In this document: one piece after another, positions 23,537-35,787 of the stretch | Numbering within the stretch: the stretch's first letter is position 1 | How the letters are laid out: the number at the start of each line of letters is the position of its first letter | NCBI GenBank assembly: GCA_029582265.1 | Contig: CM055831.1 | Location: 30,504,189 to 30,568,188, forward strand | DNA: 64,000 bases | Direction of reading: 5' to 3' | Source: Zoroaster sp. YZ-2022 | Taxonomy: Eukaryota; Echinodermata; Asteroidea; Forcipulatida; Zoroasteridae | Made by a program: the position numbers and the translations under genes | The notes under the pieces: generated by a model | The model's database searches: none | Seen by the model: the letters and a program-made list of their open reading frames with translations, nothing else | What the model was told of the DNA's origin: nothing

Positions 23537-24503
23537 TTTACAGTTATCCTGAAAACAAAATATTCCTTTTGATGCATTTTCATTTTCGAGAATTCCGAAA
23601 ACTTCATTTCCTTTTCATGACTTATATACTTTTAAATACATTGAGCTGAAAACTTAGTCCCAGGTTGGTTGTTTAACATATACCTTGAATCAAAGTAAAG
23701 ATTACACAGAGGAGCACTATAGTCTTGCCAATGGACAGACCCTCTAGTTCATTTGGAGGACATCATTGGCCCATCAGGTCAAAAAAAAAGTCTCAGCGCG
23801 TCAGCATCTTTAATTTTCTTTTTTTTTTCAAAATTGCTGGATTGATTGGAATACCGCCGTGCTGTTTGTTAATTGACTTTTTCACATTGGGGTCTGATGT
23901 GAACATCTGGCCAATTTGTGCAGCCTCTCTTAGCCATGTGTCACATATTTCACTGTGGGAAAAAAAAAAAAAAAAAAACAATTACAGAAAAAAAGCACAA
24001 CACCGCACCAATTTTGAAGCCGACCCGTGACCAGAAACCAGAGACTTTTTTGGGCCTATTTAAACTTGACACCATTGGTGTTCTTTTAACACCCAGTATT
24101 GGATGGGTATACTTGCTGGGTATATAGAAGACACTGTAACAGAAGACCTGTTTATACAATATACATTCTATAAAAACACAAAATAGCAAACTGTATTATA
24201 ACAATGATAAATAAACAATAATGTAAATAAATTTACATGAAAATGTAGGACAAGTTTCATGAATGAAATATCACTCCAAAAATGGGCTATTGTCTCAGAA
24301 GTAGCTTATGAGTGAATGAAGAAAATGTCACAAACAAATGGTTTATTTTTCATTGGTGTGGATCCTCTGATGACTTCTTAATTATTTGCTTCCATATGAA
24401 AAAATAAAGTTACTACAGAAACCACAGACAAATGGTTTCTCATTGGTGGATCCTGTGGTCATTTTTTGTGAGAAGGATATTTAGCACAATGTTACAACCC
24501 AAG
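23537..24503. other. Unit 4 start: conserved 3' flank with relic fingers
   Basis: Paralogous to the flanks at 130, 9005 and 15120. No gene is supported. The part right of about 24320 is decayed zinc-finger sequence on the minus strand. Confidence 0.55.
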
Positions 24504-24830
24504 TCATTTATTAGTGTGTACCCTCCGATGACATCTTAGATTGCTTCCACAGGAGAAGGATTTTCCACAAATGTCGCAGACAAAATGGTTTCTCATTGGT
24601 GTGGACAATTTGATGCGTTCTTAGTGAGCTTCCTTGGGTAAAGGATTTGCCACAAATGTCACAGACAAATGGTTTCTCATTGGTGTGTACCCTCTGATGA
24701 CATCTTAGATTGCTTCCTTGTGAAAAGGTTTTTCCACAAATGTCACAGGTAAATGGTTTCTCATTGGTGTGTACCCTCTGATGACATCTTAGATTGCCTC
24801 CTTGTGAGAAGGATTTTCCACAAATATCAC
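24504..24830 (-). pseudogene. Truncated zinc-finger gene fragment, about 4 fingers
   Basis: The 3' end of a zinc-finger gene: three intact fingers, starting [12 protein letters not shown], are followed by a frameshifted fourth. It abruptly abuts a second copy of the post-stop relic-finger flank (24831-25090) belonging to gene D. There is no start codon region. The reading frame running in from 24924 is unrelated sequence translated through a poly-A tract. The second copy is at 51169-51497. Confidence 0.75.
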
Positions 24831-25090
24831 AAGTTTCAAGAACAAAATACCTCTCAAAAAAAAAAAAATCGGCTATTGTCTCAGAAACTAGCTTATGAAC
24901 GAATGAAGAAAATGTCACAAGCAAATATTTTTTTCATTGGTGTGGATCCTCTGATGACTTCTTAATTAGTTGCTTCCATATGAAAAAAAAAAAGGATTTA
25001 CTACAGAAACCATAGACAAAGGGTTTCTCATTGGTGGAATCCTGTGGTAATTTATTTGTGAGGATATTTAGCACAATGTTACAACCCAAG

Positions 25091-26368
<1,278 letters not shown>

Positions 26369-27020
26369 TGGATGACTTGTGATTCAGGTGGAGAACACAA
26401 AGAATCAAACGGCTTGTCATTGGTGAAGACTTTCTGACTCAAGTAGCTTTCTATAGGAAAAAATAAAGGTAATTAATAAAATATTTATTGAGGCAGGAAT
26501 TCGATAGTATAAGAGCAGGGTTGAAATTTCCCCAAGACCACTAGCCCAAGTGGATTAACAGAATGACTAACTAGATCTACTTGGTTTGATAGTCTGGGGG
26601 CTAGTGTACAAATATAAGAAACACATCATCACAATTTAAAAAAATTGTTTTTGCTGACAGTGCAAGAAAGTTCTTTGGCATTTTTACTATAAACTTTTTC
26701 GAATGAGGTTGAAATACAAACATACATTCATACATAAACACAAGAGTGAGCAGAAGTTAGTGTCCTGGGACCAGACAAATGATTACACATGAATAGACAG
26801 ACTGAGTAAAAAACAAATGTAAAAATGTCTGTATAGAAAGAAACAAATGATAAAAAAGGAAAAAGTAGTCATTCTTTGAAATTGGTTAGATATAATAAAG
26901 TATTCTGTTTATGATCTTATCAATTTCAATGACAATTTTTCCATAATGTTGTCATAATACAAACAAAACATTCAAATTATTATCAAAAAAAATTCCCACC
27001 CAAATAATATTCCCCTTTAA
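26369..27020. other. Gene D 5' flank and end of unit 4
   Basis: The conserved 5' flank, with the AT-rich element near 26470-26488, resembles the other units up to about 26790. Beyond that the tandem-unit similarity fades. No gene is supported. Confidence 0.5.
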
Positions 27021-27396
27021 CCCTCCTATGCCCAGGCTGAAATTTGGCCCAGTAAGCACCGCACCCACAAGACAGTCACTTGAGTATTTTTGGTTGCATT
27101 GCCAATTGGTAGGTCAAACCACAGAGTCACACAGAGCTGTGTATGTACTTTGTACTGTCGAGTGGTTTTGGTTTGACCTATCCTAGCCACATGTCCTTGC
27201 ATTTATTTGAGTGCACTGCACAAAGTCAATGGGTTGGGAGTTACATACAAATTTTGAGTGTCTTTGATTGGTTTTGGTTTGACCTCCTATCACAGCCACA
27301 TGTGCTTGCATGTATTTGAGTGCACTGCACAAAGTCAATGGGTTAAGAGAGACATACAAATTTTGAGTGTCTTTGATTGTTAAACCTATAGGAGGG
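27021..27396. mobile_element. piggyBac-like MITE (c) with internal 106-bp duplication
   Basis: A 376-bp element starts CCCTCCTA and ends TAGGAGGG, with TTAA at 27017-27020 and 27397-27400. The interior holds two tandem blocks of about 106 bp (GGTTTTGGTTTGACCT at 27164 and 27270). The paralogous empty site CATTTAATATGTTTAAAATT is at about 33389-33408. Confidence 0.85.
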
Positions 27397-27504
27397 TTAA
27401 TATGTTTAAAATTAACTGATCGACGGTAATCAAGTTTTTAACAATAAATTCGGTATCAATTTAAATTCAGTTAAAACTATAATTAAATGCAAAAAAAGAT
27501 CTGT

Positions 27505-27580
27505 ACGTACGAGTTGGCATACGTACGAGTTGGCATACATACGAGTTGGCATACGTACGAGTTGGCATACGTACGAGTTG
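27505..27580. repeat. 16-bp tandem repeat GTACGAGTTGGCATAC
   Basis: About five copies, each with the palindrome CGTACG. A perfect CRE-type palindrome TGACGTCA follows immediately (about 27579-27586). A shorter related array lies at 33497-33550. The role is unknown. Confidence 0.8.
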
Positions 27581-28147
27581 ACGTCACATAAAGTACAAGT
27601 TTACGTGAGTACGAGTTGGTAAATGTACGACTCTAGGAGTGTTAATGTGTTAATGTGTAAAAGTAGTCAGCAACTCGTACTATAGTAGCCTTTTGGCCGT
27701 GCTATGTCACCGAGATTTCAGGTCCTCTTAATTATTTCATGAAATTGTGTGTCACACGCCACATTCTTATAGCACAATTATATCTATAACCCTAACCCTC
27801 CAGGGTATTTTGACTAGAAACCCTGCCAGACGCATCAGATTGCATCATTTGTCAAAGTGACTTGGCTGCAGAGTGCAGCAAAGTGCAGCTGTGCATTTTG
27901 CTGCGTGTGGCAGTCAAGGGTGTATAGTGTATATCAGTGGTGGTACAAGTACCATGCAAATTCCATCAGTATGCACCCGTAGATGCATCAAAAGTTGCTG
28001 GGAGGGTAGTAGGTTTTCTTGGTTGCTGGGAAGGTTTTGTTTGGCTTTGAATATTTGAAACAAAATATCATCACTGCCTGTTCTTTTTTATGTTTTCCTT
28101 TTGTTTACATTCTTTTCTGGGTTTTCTGCTATTGAACTCAAATTTAC
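27581..28147. other. Noncoding stretch
   Basis: No gene is supported. It contains a short run of CCCTAA-like sequence (about 27787-27800) and generic AT-rich DNA. Confidence 0.4.
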
Positions 28148-28200
28148 CTTTGAAATAATCCATTTGGCCATACATGTACAATGCATCATCCCAGACTGCA
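28148..28200 (-). other. Exon-like segment, minus strand (tentative)
   Basis: A 53-base segment is preceded on the minus strand by a pyrimidine-rich acceptor (ACTCTACTTTCATAG) and followed by the donor CAAAG/GTAAAT. It is open in one frame, which reads AVWDDALYMYGQMDYF. This is loosely reminiscent of a Kelch blade, but too short to assign. It is identical in the second copy (54805-54857). It could also be the tail of a first exon starting at the ATG at 28268. Confidence 0.25.
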
Positions 28201-28269
28201 CTATGAAAGTAGAGTGAAACCCGAAACAATAATTTCATCATGTTAGTAACAAATAATTCACAAAACATT

Positions 28270-28410
28270 CGTTGTTTTTTTCAATCCGCCATCTTGAAAC
28301 CAAGCGTAACTGATCACAAACTTCGGTTCACGTTTGGTCAGAACAATGACGTCATCGCAGCACAACCGAACTCGTGAAAACGCTTAACCAATGACCAAAG
28401 CCCAAACATG
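28270..28410. promoter_or_regulatory. Candidate promoter: YY1-like, CRE and CCAAT motifs
   Basis: CCGCCATCTTG (about 28287), the perfect palindrome TGACGTCA (about 28347) and ACCAATGA (about 28387) lie within 120 bases, in a locally more GC-rich stretch. All three are retained in the second copy near 54943-55050. The YY1-like orientation would suit minus-strand transcription. This is motif-based inference only. Confidence 0.3.
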
Positions 28411-30490
28411 TTTCTGGTTACAGTCGCGAAAAGGCGCCCCTGGGGTCCAAAGTTTGGACCAAACTCTTAAAATACATAACATTTCCCTTTTTCCTCAGTA
28501 CTACGAAACCTCAGCAATCGAAATACACATTAAAATAATGATTTACGCTTATTTTCTTTTAAAATGTAATTCATAATTATACATTCACTAATATTCACTC
28601 ATAAAATCACCCCAATAAGCCTTTTCAGAATTGTGCGTAATGAATTATGGGAGTTGGGTTTTGGAAAAAAGTGAAACAACGCACATGTTTGTGCACAAAG
28701 TCAATGGAGGATAAAGGTGGTCGGCCAGAAATGGACAGGTTTTTTTAAACGACATAGCAAAATTATATGGACAATAGAGAAAATTTTTAAGAAATTGGTT
28801 AAAAATTGATATCCCCCGAAAACTACGCAATTGGAGGAATTCTCAGCTGTTTTCTGGATATAAGGCAGCGGTGGGGATGAGCGAAATGTGTGCAACTTGT
28901 TTCTGTTGAAAAATGTTTTTAGGACTATTCAATGAAGGAAATAATATGGAAACTGTATAATATCATGCATTTAGTAATTATAATTCCTATTTTTATAATT
29001 TTGGGAAAAACGAGCCCGTGAAAATGATCCTATATTGCTGTCGACTAAAGCTGGCGGTGGGGAATTATACTTTGAAATTAACTTGGATTTAATAAGTCTT
29101 AAGGTAGGTAGATTCATGGAAATTTCAGAATGTTCCAATTGCTTTGAACTTGATATCATCTTAAAGATTTGCAATAAAATGATAGGTCTCCCACCTTCAT
29201 ACGGTCACCTGAACACAACTTGTCGTAAAATAATGTATACATCACAAAATATAGCCCTTTTGATATGCATAATGGGTGAAAATCTTGTCACCTTTTTTTT
29301 TAACAGAGTACTTATATTTTTCATTTCAGATTGCAAGACACAGAATCAAGCAAGCACAGGATGCCACTGCCTTAACATCTTTCTGTTCATTGTTTTGTTG
29401 CATTAGATAATAAATAATACCAAAAAAAAAGTGAAATACATTGTTTTAAAAAAATCAACTACACAAATTTGCAGAATAAAATTTATCTCATTCAGGTTGC
29501 AGTTTATTTTAGAAGTAGAATTACTTTTCCGAAAAGTAATTTCAGTTTATTTTAGAAGAGTAAAATTACTTTTCCTGAAATTAATTTTCTGAAATTGATA
29601 AGCAATCTCAGAAAGTTTACTACTTCAAGTTTTACCCCCATGTTAGATAATGGAACAGCCCACTCTGTTACCTACTTACATACAGCCAGTAGCATGACCC
29701 ATTTTGATAATAGGTAACATAATAATAATAGTCCCCAATCCCATTGACAAACCATGTAAAAAAATAAACCCTTGCAAATATCGTTTTTTTTTTGTGCTAA
29801 AACGTTTACTGAAGATACAAAGTTTTATAGTTAATTAAGGTACATAGAATCTGAAAATCGCATTTTTAATCTTCTTACAAGTACCCTTATTTTACTATCA
29901 ACTTCCAAAATCAAAGTTGTGCAAACTTACCCTGAAATCTATGTTTTTTCGCTGAATGTGAAACTTTTCGCGATCTTTTTTATGTCAAATCATGCACAAA
30001 GTAATGCTGTATCGGAAGATGGCATTATCGCCTGATCACCGGGCTCTTAAAATCAATATCAATCCGATTAACGACAATTACATGCACGGCCAGGATTTCC
30101 GTTCGGCGAGTGACACAGTCACACACACAGAGTCCAAAAATAGCATATCAGGAATAGCGCCGCCAACGGCAGGTTCTGTGAATCTTCCTACTTAAGGAAT
30201 TGTGCGCGCAATTAATTATGGGAGTCGGGTTTTGGAAAATTACATACAGCTGGTAGGCCATACCCGTGACCTCTCACCATTGATTAATGTTTATTTCGCT
30301 GGTGGCCAGGGAGTTCACGAGCGAAAACCCATGGCCACATATTTTTGTATGGTAAGCCAAATGCAAAATGGTGTGTTGCATGGACTTATGTACCAAAACG
30401 TATGTGCCAATACGATTTTATTTAACAAACTTAATTATTAAAACAGTATATAAAAGCCTCAAATCTTACAGTATTAAACAAGATTTTAAC
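28411..30490. other. Noncoding region, no recognised gene
   Basis: Short ORFs are present but unrecognised. An ETS/YY1-like CGGAAGATGGC lies near 30015, next to a more GC-rich stretch (30030-30185). The plus-strand frame there (from 29992) stays open in both copies, but it resembles no family I know. A 17-bp difference near 29325-29342 separates the two haplotypes. Confidence 0.4.
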
Positions 30491-31026
30491 CCTTGTATAC
30501 ATGCAGTCTCCAAAATGCTGCAAAAAAAAGAACTGCTAAGTACACAATGCTTTTTGTGTGCATGCCTCAAAATATTGCATACTGTACACAAGAATGGTAG
30601 ATGGATACCCCAAAATGCCCCTGGGTATGGGACAAAAACCAAACTGTTCTGATCGTCACACAGTCGGTGTATACCGCAAGTTACTGTACTGGTTTATTTC
30701 AAGTTAGCCTTGCAATGAAACAAAGCAGGTGGCTGCTTCAGTTTACCTCATCTCTCTGAAGAGCCTTAGCTATGCCATTAATCATTAGATAAGGTGGTGT
30801 GTACCACAATATGTCCCAGTTGAGACATTTTGAAGTATGGGTCCACTTGGTAAAGAACTACACTGATAATAGGAGGGTGTGCATGCCTCAAAATATTGCA
30901 TACTGTACACAAGAATGGTACATGGATACCCCAAAATGCCCCTGGGTATGGGACAAAAACCAAACTGTTCTGATCGTCACAGTCGGTGTATACCGCAAGT
31001 TACTGCACTGGTTTATTTCAAGTTAG

Positions 31027-31488
31027 TGTAACACTGGAATTATGTTACCGAGCTGGCCGATGTAGTTAGGAAAGTATATAGTGAAGACAAATAAGACACC
31101 TGTTGAGACTTCTCTTTGGGCTAAATACAGGATTTTATTAATCTTACTGTAGGGCTATACAAAGAGGTACACTTGTAGAGAGGTAGTGTAGAGTACCAGA
31201 GAGGAAAGCAAGACTGACCCAGAGGTTGATACATGGCATTTATATATTATTGACAAACTAGTCACTGACATGATCAGTGAGTGTAGTCTAATACTAGGGA
31301 AAAGACATAAAATAGTATGGCCAGACAGCTAGTCTGTTGGGGTGCCCATTGACAGGATTTATTAAGATTAATGGGTACTATAAGAAGATGGACCTGTACA
31401 TAAGTTAATTTGATAATAGGACACCTGTTTTCCGGTGTAATATCAGTGGTCTGTAAGACTGTGTGGTCTTACAAGATTGTAGTTTACA
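31027..31488. mobile_element. Solo LTR, 462 bp, TTAG duplication
   Basis: The segment begins TGTAACACTGG and ends GTAGTTTACA (TG...CA), flanked by TTAG at 31023-31026 and 31489-31492. The uninterrupted site CAAGTTAGCCTTGC is present in the neighbouring repeat unit (about 30700-30713). A 4-bp duplication fits Gypsy-type integration. No internal gag-pol remains, consistent with LTR-LTR recombination. Confidence 0.8.
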
Positions 31489-31567
31489 TTAGCCTTGCAA
31501 TGAAACAAAGCAGGTGGCTGCTTCAGTTTACCTCATCTCTCTGAAGAGCCTTGGGCTACGCCATTAA

Positions 31568-31878
31568 CCCTCCTACACATTGAAGCCACTCCCAACCACT
31601 AAATTCTGTTCTTTAGCAACCTTCAGTACATACATGTACAAGCCTGCTGTCCTTTCCAAGTAATCTTACAAAATCAACTGTGTGCCACCCAAGGCCACTG
31701 TAAATGTTTGAACATATTAGCATGGGCTTCACAATGTATCAATGGGAGACCACTTTACCTGCAATCTCAGTGGTGTGACAGTGCACAGAAGGGTAACCAT
31801 AGGAGGCCACTGGCAACAGCTAATGGCTTGGAGTGGTCTGAATGGGTTGTTTCAAAAATTGCACTGATTGTAGGAGGG
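31568..31878. mobile_element. piggyBac-like MITE (d), with in-window empty site
   Basis: A 311-bp element runs CCCTCCTACA...TGTAGGAGGG between TTAA at 31564-31567 and 31879-31882. The neighbouring unit has the empty site GCCATTAATCATTAG (about 30775-30789), so exactly one TTAA was duplicated. Confidence 0.9.
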
Positions 31879-31982
31879 TTAATCATTAGATAAGGTGGTG
31901 TGTACCACAATATGTCCCAGTTGAGACATTTTGAAGTATGGGTCCACTTGGTAAAGAACTACACTGATAATAGGAGGGTTAA

Positions 31983-32156
31983 TCGATGGAAATTAGAAAA
32001 TCTGAGTTACATAATTTGTTCGAATATAAAAACTGTTTTCATAATTTGTGATTTTATACTCAGCAGAGCCATATAATTGGGATACGGCCACATGAGATCA
32101 GTGGATACGGCTCTGATACTCAGCAGAGCCGAAAATTTATACTCGGAATGGTGTAC
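31983..32156. other. Spacer with direct repeat
   Basis: No gene. A short direct repeat ATACTCAGCAGAGCC occurs twice (about 32056 and 32117). Confidence 0.4.
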
Positions 32157-32912
32157 GGCCCAACTCGCCCATCGCCAACTCGGACCACCAACTCGGACCA
32201 CCAGCTCGGCCCATTTCCACTACCAACTCGGACCAAGTGCTTACCAACTCGGACCAAGTGCTTACCAACTCGGACCAAGTGCTTACCAGCTCGACCCCAT
32301 CTCCCTTACCAGCTCAGCTAATTAGCGCGGTGCATCCTGTGATCATAGTGAATAGGATTCACCTGTCAAGACATCAGAGTGATACTAGTACTTGGTGATG
32401 AAGTGCTAATTAGCGTGGTAAAACATTTCAATCTGCCTCAGATTTGCAGGCAGGGTTTATTTTAAAGCCACACAATTAAAGCAAAATGACACGTCGAGAT
32501 AAAAACATTGACCAATAAAATCTCACATTTAAATATTTTTTCAATCAACCAAATTTATATTATTAAAACACTTCGTCAGTTTTTATTATCTTGGGCCTGA
32601 GAAGACTATAAAACAATTTGTTCATAATCGTGATCAATTACATCAATCAATTACAGTTAAACGCCTATCTACTAACACGGCCCTACACGAGGAAGCAACT
32701 TTCATCTCAAATTTTTTAAATAACTGAAAATAAAGTGATTTCGCCAAATAATGCCTTTATATACATGTATTTTCATTATTTTAAAGGTTGACTTTAAACC
32801 CAGTAAACGGGAGATGGGGCCAAAGCACTTGGTCGAGTTGGTAAGCACTTGGTCCAAATTGGTAGTGGAAACACGAGCTGGTGGTCCGAGTTGGCGATGG
32901 GCCGAGATGACC
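32157..32912. repeat. VNTR with inverted arm (potential hairpin)
   Basis: The left arm (32157-32305) contains 21-bp repeats of CCAACTCGGACCAAGTGCTTA (three here, two in the second copy) and CAACTCGGACCAC. The right arm (32808-32912) is its reverse complement, about 500 bp away. Both haplotypes keep both arms. It may be the TIR of a foldback element or a hairpin-RNA source; neither is shown. Confidence 0.7.
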
Positions 32913-32927
32913 GGGTATTCCTCAGAA

Positions 32928-34012
32928 TATGATGGCGCCTCGTAACACCGCTCAGGCTAGTTTGTTCTGGGAGTTTTTGCAAATAAAAGGTCCCTGGATT
33001 TTATTGTCAGTGATCGCCTGAAGGTCAGAATTAACATTTTACTGGTATGCAAATTTTGTAGGATACTTTCGGCGAATGAGAGTGAGTCAACACGTGGATT
33101 TTTATGATTTTTATTTTTATTAGTGTTATTTTGTTGTCGCAGTTTTTAAAATAATAATTTTTTAGCACAAAATCTTTATTACCCAGATACGAAAATTGGT
33201 AAGTTTCATTAACAAATAGGCCTATAAATGACGGGAAAAAACAAAACAAAACCCGACCCGAGATTTCAACACTTTTAGGTCGGTCGGTGGAGGGCAACTC
33301 AACATTTTTTTTTTTTGGCCTTATCATCAAAATTTTTCCCCCAAGTCTTTAAAAAAAATTCCCACCCAAATAATAGGCTTATTCTCTCATTTAATATGTT
33401 TAAAATTAACCGATCGACGGTAATCAATTTTTTAAACAATAAATTCGAATCAATTGAAATTCAGTAAAAAGTAATGCAAAATCCGTAGGCCTACGAGTTG
33501 GCACACGTACGAGTTGGCAAATGTACGAGTGTGTAAAAGTACGAGTTGACTGAATTTATTGCTGGCTGTCACCAAGATTTTATGTCCTTTATTTCTGAAA
33601 TTGTGTGTCACACATCACATTTTTATAGCACAATTATATCTATAATGTAATAGTATATTATATACTGTAAATGTAATCGTAAAAGCAATTTGTCGCACAA
33701 AATTTTCATTTTGAAATACTCACGTGGCGAAATAACCTGCTTGGATGTTGGACCCGTTCATATCAGGCTATAGGCTGGCTGGGGTACGGTCCGCGCGCAG
33801 CATGCAGAGCTAGCTGTAGTCCGAACATGATGGCGCCTCCTTTCGTGTACCAACCGTTTTGGCTAGTTTGTCTATTGCCCCAGAGTTTTTTAAAATGCAA
33901 AAAAAAGGTCCCTGGATTTTATTGTCAGTGATCGTCTGAAGGCAGGGAATCAATGGACATTTTACTGGTATGCAAATTTTTCAGGATTACTTTCGGCGAA
34001 TGAGGGTGAGTC
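32928..34012 (+). repeat. Duplicated promoter or first-exon-like block
   Basis: Two copies (about 32928-33085 and 33828-34012) begin near ATGATGGCGCC (YY1-like) and share AAAGGTCCCTGGATTTTATT. They end GCGAATGAG(A/G)GTGAGTC, a good splice donor. A frame is open across most of it, but the copies are too similar to test coding. Between them lie the MITE (c) empty site and a short 16-bp repeat array. Confidence 0.4.
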
Positions 34013-35470
34013 GACGCGTGTAAGTTTTTAATGATTCTTATGCCTCTGGAGTTGAACAAATTAATATCACTTTTTAATATCACTGCGGGTATTCGCACAC
34101 GTGTACAGATGGAATGCATGCATGCGCAAACAGTTCCCGGCCCTGGGCAGTGAAACGTTAGCCACCGAAGCATAAACAAGTGGGAAAGATTACCATTTTC
34201 AGGTAAAATTTACGTACCTATATGGGTCCAACGACCATCATGATTACAAAACAGAAAGTGTTCTTTAATGGGCAAAAATAGGAAGGGAAATTGTGGAAAA
34301 ATGCATCATTTTATAAGCCTTATCGGAATGGGTTTGGGGAATAAAACTTTTAAAGTTTTATTAACAAACCCAAACGCACCGTGGAGGAGAAAGGTGATCG
34401 GTAAGATCATGGAGGAAGGAAACAGAAATCAGTTAAATATAAACACTTTTATAATTAAGAAAATAATTAATTTCCTCAAAAATACACAAATGGAGTGAAT
34501 TTTTAGATGATTTCTGATCCCCGGGTGTTGACAACCATATTTTTAAGTCTTTGACAGAGCATTTTTTTTCTTCTAAAAAGGAGTAACTTGCAGATAATTT
34601 TCATCATATTTAAAAACACAATAAAGCATTATGGTCGAACCTGTATAGGTTAGCCATGAGAATGAAAGTCATAGATTTGCAGTATCCTCCGCCTCAAGAT
34701 GTCCCGCGGAAGCTCCCGCTTAAATTTTTCTATTATTTGCCCAAAAATCATTATTTGCACAAAAGGTATTTCCACCAAACAAATTTAGTTCCAAATCATC
34801 CACATCAGTAAAACGAAGTTTTCTACAAATTTTGACCAGTATGTGCGCTATAATCAATATTTATAGCACATGTTCTCTTAATACACGCCTTCCAGTCCCG
34901 CCGCACGTCGCTCACAAAAAGGTCGCATCGCGCTAAAACTGTTTTGGTAACCCGTCCGATCCGCACCTGCAACTGTACCACCCTTCACTATGCACAACAC
35001 GCTCAAGCAGTTGAGCCTTCGTATCTTATGCGCCTGTGTGTGCCCAAGATGAGCACGATGCAATGATGCACGACGCACAGGCGCACTATCACATACAGCG
35101 ACACGCACGTGCACAGGAATGTTCAATCTCTCTCCCAAAATAAAGATGTGCAAAACAATAAAAGAGCCTTAATGACTGTAAAATTCTCCTTGTTACCCTC
35201 TTTACCCTTCATCTTCCTCTCTCTCTCTGCAGGTAGAAAGCATTGTAACACAACGCGATTAAGAATACGTCAAATTAGAAGAAACATCTTGTGATTGCGC
35301 TTGTTATTAATGATCAATGGAAATAATGAATAATGAATAATGAAAAAGTCTCATGTGTTTCAAATTTCCGGACGCAATTCCATGACTTCACCTTTTGGCC
35401 TTAGTCCTAATACTTCTTCCGTTCACAGTCTCCTATTTTTGCAATAATTATGTAATTTGTCATAAATAAA
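34013..35470. other. Noncoding region with a strong acceptor-like site
   Basis: No gene is recognised. A CT-rich run ending CTCTCTCTGCAG (about 35219-35230) looks like a plus-strand splice acceptor and is kept in the second copy near 61875. The downstream frame is short. Confidence 0.35.
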
Positions 35471-35787
35471 ACGGTGTTATAGCAGCAGAATGTGGGGTTC
35501 GAATCCCACAGATATTAATGTGTCCTGAGCAAAGACACTCTAACCATACACTGCTTCTTCCACCCAGGGGTTAAAATGGGTACCTGTGAGGGCAGAGTTG
35601 GTTGATTAGTCCATATGCGCTGTATCATGGCAGCAATTGAGCTGTATACTCCCAGGGAGCTGAGAGTGGTTTCAGGAATGATTTATGATTCTTATGAGCA
35701 GGGTATAATATAATGCGCCTTGAGCACCACTCAGTTGGTGGATACGCGCCATATAAGTCCATTACCATTATTATTATTATTATTATA
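35471..35787 (+). mobile_element. tRNA-derived SINE, 5'-truncated
   Basis: It is the same family as 2388-2760. The B box GGTTCGAATCCC is present, the A box is missing, and it ends in (ATT)n. The copy at 62117-62435 is closer to the family consensus, so several differences here look like base errors. Confidence 0.8.

Larger units (their letters stand above)
30491..31982. mobile_element. Composite TTAA element: two 320-bp units with nested LTR and MITE
   Basis: The left end TTAACCCTTGTATAC (about 30487) is a diverged TIR; the right end is ATAGGAGGG followed by TTAA. A unit of about 321 bp (30557-30877) repeats at 30878-31982, where a solo LTR (31027-31488) and a MITE (31568-31878) are inserted. 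Removing both insertions and their target duplications leaves about 324 bp, matching the first unit. Confidence 0.7.

Noticed and set aside
24831..24924. N-terminal extension ([12 protein letters not shown]) of the truncated zinc-finger fragment
   Set aside because: It is flank sequence read through a poly-A tract whose length differs between copies, so it is not part of a gene.
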